DNA from: Aquisalimonas sp.
GTDB taxonomy: Bacteria; Pseudomonadota; Gammaproteobacteria; Nitrococcales; Aquisalimonadaceae
Length of the DNA: 8,994 nt
Direction of reading: 5' to 3'
Assembly: GCA_007133445.1 (NCBI GenBank)
Contig: SLMR01000050.1
Span: 1 to 8,994 of the forward strand
The notes under the pieces: model-generated
What the model was told of the DNA's origin: nothing
Database searches by the model: none
What the model saw: only the letters and a program-made list of their open reading frames with translations
Shown: positions 5,574 through 8,994 of the stretch, in pieces
Layout of the letters: each line of letters opens with the position of its first letter
How positions within the stretch are numbered: the first letter of the stretch is position 1
Made by a program: the position numbers and the translations under genes

Positions 5574-6599
5574 ATGGCCAACCCACTTGCGTACCTGAAG
5601 AACTGCGGCTCCGTCGACGAAGTTGCGGAGGCAGCCACCACCGCCCTGCCGGCGCTTCAGGAGCGCTGCATGACCGCCGGTGTTGCCGGGCATCAGAGCG
5701 GACTTGTCATGTCCGATGCGGTGGATGCGCTGACCCGGCGCCTGCTCGAGCTGGGAGAAGCCACTCTGGGCGATGCGCCCGGTCCCTTTGCCTGGCTCGC
5801 ATGCGGGTCCCAGGGGCGCTGCGAACAGAGCCTCCACACGGACCAGGACAACGCCATCATCTACGCCGACGACCTCCCGGCCGGTGCCGACGCCTGGTTT
5901 GCCCGCCTGGGTGAATTTGTAACACACGGGCTCGCGCAGTGCGGCATCGAACACTGCCCGGGCGGCGTTGGTCCGGATCATGCCGACTGGCGCGGCCCGC
6001 AGTCCGAGTGGCACACCGCGTTCCGGCAGGTCATCCGCGTTCCCGAAACACGTAGCGTTATGCTGGCGTCCCATTACTTCGACCTGCGCACGATCCACGG
6101 GGATGCCTCGTTGCTGTCCGCGATCCGCCGCGAGGCGTTGCCGGAAGCCGCCAACAACCGTCTTTTCATAGCCAAGGTCAAGCAGAATGCGCTGCGCGCG
6201 CAGGCGGGCATTGGACCATGGAGTTTATGGCGCACCCCTCTCCTGGGGGCACATCGGCGCACCCTGCGCCTGAAGCAGCAGAGATTGATCCCGCTCTCAC
6301 AGCTTGCCCTGGCCCACGCGCTTGAGGCCGGCAGCCCGGCGCTGAACACGGGGCATCGGCTTCAGGCAGCCGTGGCAGCAGGCCGCTTGACGCCAACACA
6401 GTGCCGCGATCTGCTGCGCGCCCGCGACACCGTTCTCGGGCTGCGTAACCGGGCGATACTCGACCAGCATGCTGGCGGACGGCCGCTGACCAACCGGGTT
6501 GCGCTGGACGAACTCTCGCGCCTGGAGCGCGCCCACCTGCGCTCATCCCTGACCGTGATCCGCGACGCCCAGTCCGCCCTCGCACGCGACGTTTCGTGA
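5574..6599 (+). CDS. Stand-alone DUF294 nucleotidyltransferase-like protein
   Basis: A 341-residue predicted cytoplasmic protein containing only the enzymatic half of the DUF294 family, with no cNMP or CBS domain. A helical linker (about 10-62) corresponds to the segment that joins CBS to DUF294 in its relatives. The nucleotidyltransferase signature follows: G78-S79-Q-G-R-C-E and D90-Q-D92-N. A DLRTIHGD motif and a DUF294_C domain (about 190-335, ending PLTNRV-LDELSRLER) come next. Two family motifs are changed. The C-P-G-N-V-M-A-T-N loop reads CPGGVGPDHADW (128-139), and the DLK / AR-L-SL motifs of DUF294_C read RLK / ALAHAL. It may have altered specificity or act as a regulatory partner. 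The start follows a weak GGGA (5560-5563). The gene lies 60 bases before the CBS-DUF294 gene on the same strand, so the two are probably co-transcribed. Confidence 0.85.
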   Translation: MANPLAYLKNCGSVDEVAEAATTALPALQERCMTAGVAGHQSGLVMSDAVDALTRRLLELGEATLGDAPGPFAWLACGSQGRCEQSLHTDQDNAIIYADDLPAGADAWFARLGEFVTHGLAQCGIEHCPGGVGPDHADWRGPQSEWHTAFRQVIRVPETRSVMLASHYFDLRTIHGDASLLSAIRREALPEAANNRLFIAKVKQNALRAQAGIGPWSLWRTPLLGAHRRTLRLKQQRLIPLSQLALAHALEAGSPALNTGHRLQAAVAAGRLTPTQCRDLLRARDTVLGLRNRAILDQHAGGRPLTNRVALDELSRLERAHLRSSLTVIRDAQSALARDVS

Positions 6600-6659
6600 C
6601 ATAGCCAGCGGCTGCGCAACAGGTGTAGCCTCGAGGAAGGCAACAACGGACAGCAACGC

Positions 6660-8126
6660 ATGCGCGGGCCGATCGAACTGTTCCGACGGAAGGTCGGGGA
6701 CATCATGCACCCGGCACGGGTGCGCGTGACTCCGGAAACCACCTGTTCCGACGTCGCGCGCCGCCTTATCGAGCACGGGCAGCGGTTCGCCGTAATCACC
6801 GACGAGCGGCGGATTCGCGGCGTGATCGGGAGTGACGACCTGCTGCCGATACTGGCAGGGAACCTCCCGACGACGACCCCCGTGCGCGAATGCCTGCCCG
6901 CCGGAGCACCAGTGATGGTCCGGCGCGGAACAACGCTTTACCGCGCCCTCGGCCTGTTACAGGCCCGGCAAAGACCGGCGGCGGCCGTAGTCACGCCGGA
7001 TGGCCTGCTATGCGGTGTCATTCACGTCGAGGACTGCCTGCGTACCGGATGTGGCGGGATAACCGCGGACCTGGAGGCGCTGGTCGCCAGCGGCAACGCG
7101 ACAGCCCTGGCGACAGCGCGCCGCGGGCAGCCAGCACTGATCCACAAGCTACTGAGCAATGGCGCCGACGGCCGTGCACTGCAGCAGGTGGTCGGGCGCC
7201 TGAACGACGATCTTCACCGGGACATCACCACCCTTGCGCAGGACTCCATGGACCAGGACGGCTGGGGATCACCGCCCTACCCATTCGCACTGATTCTCAT
7301 GGGCTCCGCGGGCCGGCGCGAAAGCTTTCTGGACCCGGACCAGGACAACGGCCTGGTCATCGCCGACTATCCGGACAGCGAACACGGCTCGGTGGATCGG
7401 TACTTCAGCGAACTGGCCGCGCGCATTACCCGCATGCTGGACCAGTGCGGAATCCCCCTGTGCCCCGGCAACGTCATGGCCACCAATCCACTGTGGCGTA
7501 AGACCCTGTCCCAGTGGCGGGAGCAGGTGCGCACCTGGCTGCGGCGCCGGTCACCGCAAGGGTTTCTCAACAGCAACATCCTGCTGGATTGCCGCGGCGT
7601 CGCCGGGGACACGGCCCTTTCGCGCGCGATGCGGGCGGATCTCATCGGACAGTTGTCGTCATCTGCGAGCTTCGTCCGCTCGCTGACCCTGAACGACTCA
7701 ATACGCGACGTGGGGCTGGACTGGCTGGACCGTCTCGTAACTGACGCCGAAGGCAGCAGCCATGCCGGGGAAACCGACCTGAAACGCCACGGCATCATGC
7801 CCATTGTCGAAGTGGCACGGCTGTACAGCCTGGCGCAGGGACTTGAAGCCACATCCACACCGGAACGACTGGACGCACTGGAAGCAGCAGGCGCAGTTTC
7901 CGCCGACGATGCGGCGGCATTAAAGGAAGCGCACGCTTTCATGGCCACCTTGCTGTTCCGGCATCAGATGCGGGAGTGGGAGGCAGGCCGTCCGCTGGAC
8001 AAACACCTTGCGCCGGAGGCCCTGAACCGCGGCGAACGCGAGGGATTGATCCGCAGCCTGAAGACATCCCGGAGCATGGTGCGCCAGCTCACCCGCGATC
8101 TGGTGGGCAGCGTGGACGTCGCCTAG
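6660..8126 (+). CDS. CBS-pair/DUF294 nucleotidyltransferase regulator
   Basis: Encodes 488 residues. A tandem CBS pair (about 8-65 and 72-130) is followed by a helical linker, a DUF294 nucleotidyltransferase domain with G215-S216-A-G-R-R-E and D227-Q-D229-N, an intact C268-P-G-N-V-M-A-T-N loop, and a DUF294_C domain with DLK and AR-L-YSL motifs, ending at residues 430-480. It has the architecture of the 1368-3302 protein without the cNMP-like domain. The S/T of the ribose-contacting S/T-x-x-D motif is Gly in the first CBS (GSDD) and His in the second (HVED), so adenosyl-ligand binding may be weakened or changed. The catalytic Asp pair is kept, so enzyme activity is plausible; the target is unknown. 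The ATG at 6660 is preceded only by a weak GGA; a strong GAGGAAGG (6633-6640) is too far away. No earlier in-frame ATG exists after the upstream stop. Confidence 0.87.
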   Translation: MRGPIELFRRKVGDIMHPARVRVTPETTCSDVARRLIEHGQRFAVITDERRIRGVIGSDDLLPILAGNLPTTTPVRECLPAGAPVMVRRGTTLYRALGLLQARQRPAAAVVTPDGLLCGVIHVEDCLRTGCGGITADLEALVASGNATALATARRGQPALIHKLLSNGADGRALQQVVGRLNDDLHRDITTLAQDSMDQDGWGSPPYPFALILMGSAGRRESFLDPDQDNGLVIADYPDSEHGSVDRYFSELAARITRMLDQCGIPLCPGNVMATNPLWRKTLSQWREQVRTWLRRRSPQGFLNSNILLDCRGVAGDTALSRAMRADLIGQLSSSASFVRSLTLNDSIRDVGLDWLDRLVTDAEGSSHAGETDLKRHGIMPIVEVARLYSLAQGLEATSTPERLDALEAAGAVSADDAAALKEAHAFMATLLFRHQMREWEAGRPLDKHLAPEALNRGEREGLIRSLKTSRSMVRQLTRDLVGSVDVA

Positions 8127-8368
8127 TTCGTTTCATCCTCGCGGGAACGCCGGACGCTGAGCAGGACGAAGCGCACGTTATAGAGCAGCCCCATCAGCAA
8201 CGCCAACGCGCCCGTGACAATGAATACCGGGAACAGCCAGGTCACCGCCATCAGCTGACTGATCCACAGTGACGCAATGCTGATCACCACCATGGGAATA
8301 CCGATCTTCATCATCAGCCGCAGCCAGCCGTCGTCGGTTACCTTGCTCGCCTGCTCCTGATTGGCCAT
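8123..8368 (-). CDS. Small two-helix membrane protein of unknown function
   Basis: An 81-residue protein read from the minus strand. A polar N-terminus (MANQEQASKVTDDGW) precedes two hydrophobic segments, about residues 21-40 (MKIGIPMVVISIASLWIS) and 44-67 (MAVTWLFPVFIVTGALALLM). The tail is basic then acidic (SVRRSREDETN). This suggests a hairpin in the inner membrane with both ends probably cytoplasmic. I do not recognise the family. The ATG at 8368 is chosen because GAGG (complement of 8375-8378) lies six bases upstream. A longer frame to 8503 would add 45 residues of arginine- and glycine-rich sequence that overlap the divergent gene and look non-coding. It converges on the CBS-DUF294 gene: both TAG stops share the CTAG at 8123-8126. 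It is divergent from the PAS sensor gene. Confidence 0.72.
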   Translation of the reverse strand: MANQEQASKVTDDGWLRLMMKIGIPMVVISIASLWISQLMAVTWLFPVFIVTGALALLMGLLYNVRFVLLSVRRSREDETN

Positions 8369-8493
8369 GAATCGCCTCGCTGAAAGCCCAGTGACAAAGG
8401 GCATGGTACGCATCAATACACCCCCGTTGCCAGGCTGTCGGCGCCCGCGCCACATGCCTGAAATCGCCCATGGCGTGTGGTAGTTTCTGAAGC

Positions 8494-8994
8494 ATGAACC
8501 CACGCCAGCAAGTCACTCTTGTCACCGCGATCCTCGCGGCAATCAGCGCGGTGCTCGTCGCCGGCACCATCGTCGCCATGGCGCCGCCCGATACCGGCGG
8601 TCTCGTGGCCTTGGCGGCAACGGCTGGTCTGCTGGCGGGCGCGATGATCGTAGTGGCCGGAGTTATCGTCGACCGGCTCATCATGCGACCCTCACGGAAA
8701 CTGGTGCGCGGCATCCGCACCCTGCTGGAGTCGCGCTCGCCGGACCAGGGGCTGACCATGCCCCGTTTTCATGCCCTGGGCAGCCTGCCAGCGGCCACCG
8801 ATGAACTCGCGTCCGCACTGAAGACCTCCCGCCGGGAGATCCGCCAGGCCACCGAGGCCGCCACGGCGAGGGTGGAGGAACAGAAGACCTGGCTGGAGGT
8901 AATTCTCCAGAGCCTCAGTGAAGGCGTCGTTGTGTGTAACCGGCGTCATCAGATCCTGCTCTACAACAACGCAGCCGTCTCCATCCTCGGTCAG
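8494..8994 (+). CDS. Membrane-anchored PAS sensor protein, N-terminal part
   Basis: The first 167 residues of a gene cut by the window edge. Two membrane helices are visible (about 7-29 and 35-60), enclosing a very short outer loop. They are followed by a basic HAMP-like junction (RPSRKLVRGIRTLLE), a coiled-coil-like helix (about 98-132, TDELASALKTSRREIRQ then ATEAATARVEEQ) and the start of a PAS domain from W133 (VILQSLSEGVVVCN, QILLYNNAA). The output domain lies outside the window. From memory, proteins with this opening near DUF294/symporter loci often end in a DnaQ-like 3'-5' exonuclease domain, but a histidine kinase cannot be excluded. ATG 8494 is the first possible start, because an in-frame TGA stands at 8488-8490. 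It is divergent from the 81-residue gene, with a 125-base gap in which I see no clear promoter. Confidence 0.8.
   Translation, partial: MNPRQQVTLVTAILAAISAVLVAGTIVAMAPPDTGGLVALAATAGLLAGAMIVVAGVIVDRLIMRPSRKLVRGIRTLLESRSPDQGLTMPRFHALGSLPAATDELASALKTSRREIRQATEAATARVEEQKTWLEVILQSLSEGVVVCNRRHQILLYNNAAVSILGQ

Noticed and set aside
4485..6098. 537-codon minus-strand open frame opposite the symporter and DUF294 genes
   Set aside because: The plus strand encodes unmistakable SSS and DUF294 proteins here. The minus product is His/Gly/Arg-rich and crosses the terminator, as expected of a shadow in GC-rich DNA.
8369..8503. 45-residue N-terminal extension of the small minus-strand gene
   Set aside because: It would overlap the divergent gene start, and its sequence is low in structure and rich in Arg/Gly. 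A GAGG-supported ATG lies at 8368.

Overview
This window looks like a chromosomal stretch of a high-GC, probably halophilic or haloalkaliphilic gammaproteobacterium. That placement is inference from the gene set, the strong G/C preference at third codon positions and a very acidic extracytoplasmic loop in the transporter. No tRNA, rRNA, CRISPR array, insertion sequence or phage gene was seen.

Layout from left to right: (1) an orphan periplasmic solute-binding-like protein with a signal peptide (27-992); (2) a 340-375 base gap holding a candidate sigma-54 promoter, upstream GTTACC half-sites and a 15-base tandem duplication; (3) a tight three-gene unit consisting of a cNMP-like/CBS/CBS/DUF294 nucleotidyltransferase regulator, a DUF4212 small membrane subunit and a VC_2705-type sodium:solute symporter (1368-5438); (4) a 135-base spacer with a strong intrinsic terminator enclosed in a 12-base inverted repeat; (5) two further DUF294 paralogues, one without any sensory module (5574-6599) and one with a CBS pair only (6660-8126); (6) a convergent two-helix membrane protein on the minus strand (8123-8368), whose stop codon shares bases with that of the last DUF294 gene; (7) the start of a divergently transcribed membrane-anchored PAS sensor (8494-end), cut by the window.

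The striking point is three DUF294 nucleotidyltransferase-like proteins beside one symporter, each with a different input architecture (cNMP-like+CBS2, none, CBS2). All keep the G-S/D-Q-D catalytic signature, but the middle one has lost other family motifs. DUF294 proteins resemble the GlnD nucleotidyltransferase. A working model is that they sense nucleotide, energy or second-messenger state and modify, or compete to modify, a shared target linked to symporter activity or carbon uptake. This model is inference; no substrate can be read from the sequence. The first DUF294 gene may be under sigma-54 control, and the second transcription unit may be insulated or attenuated by the RNA structure before it.
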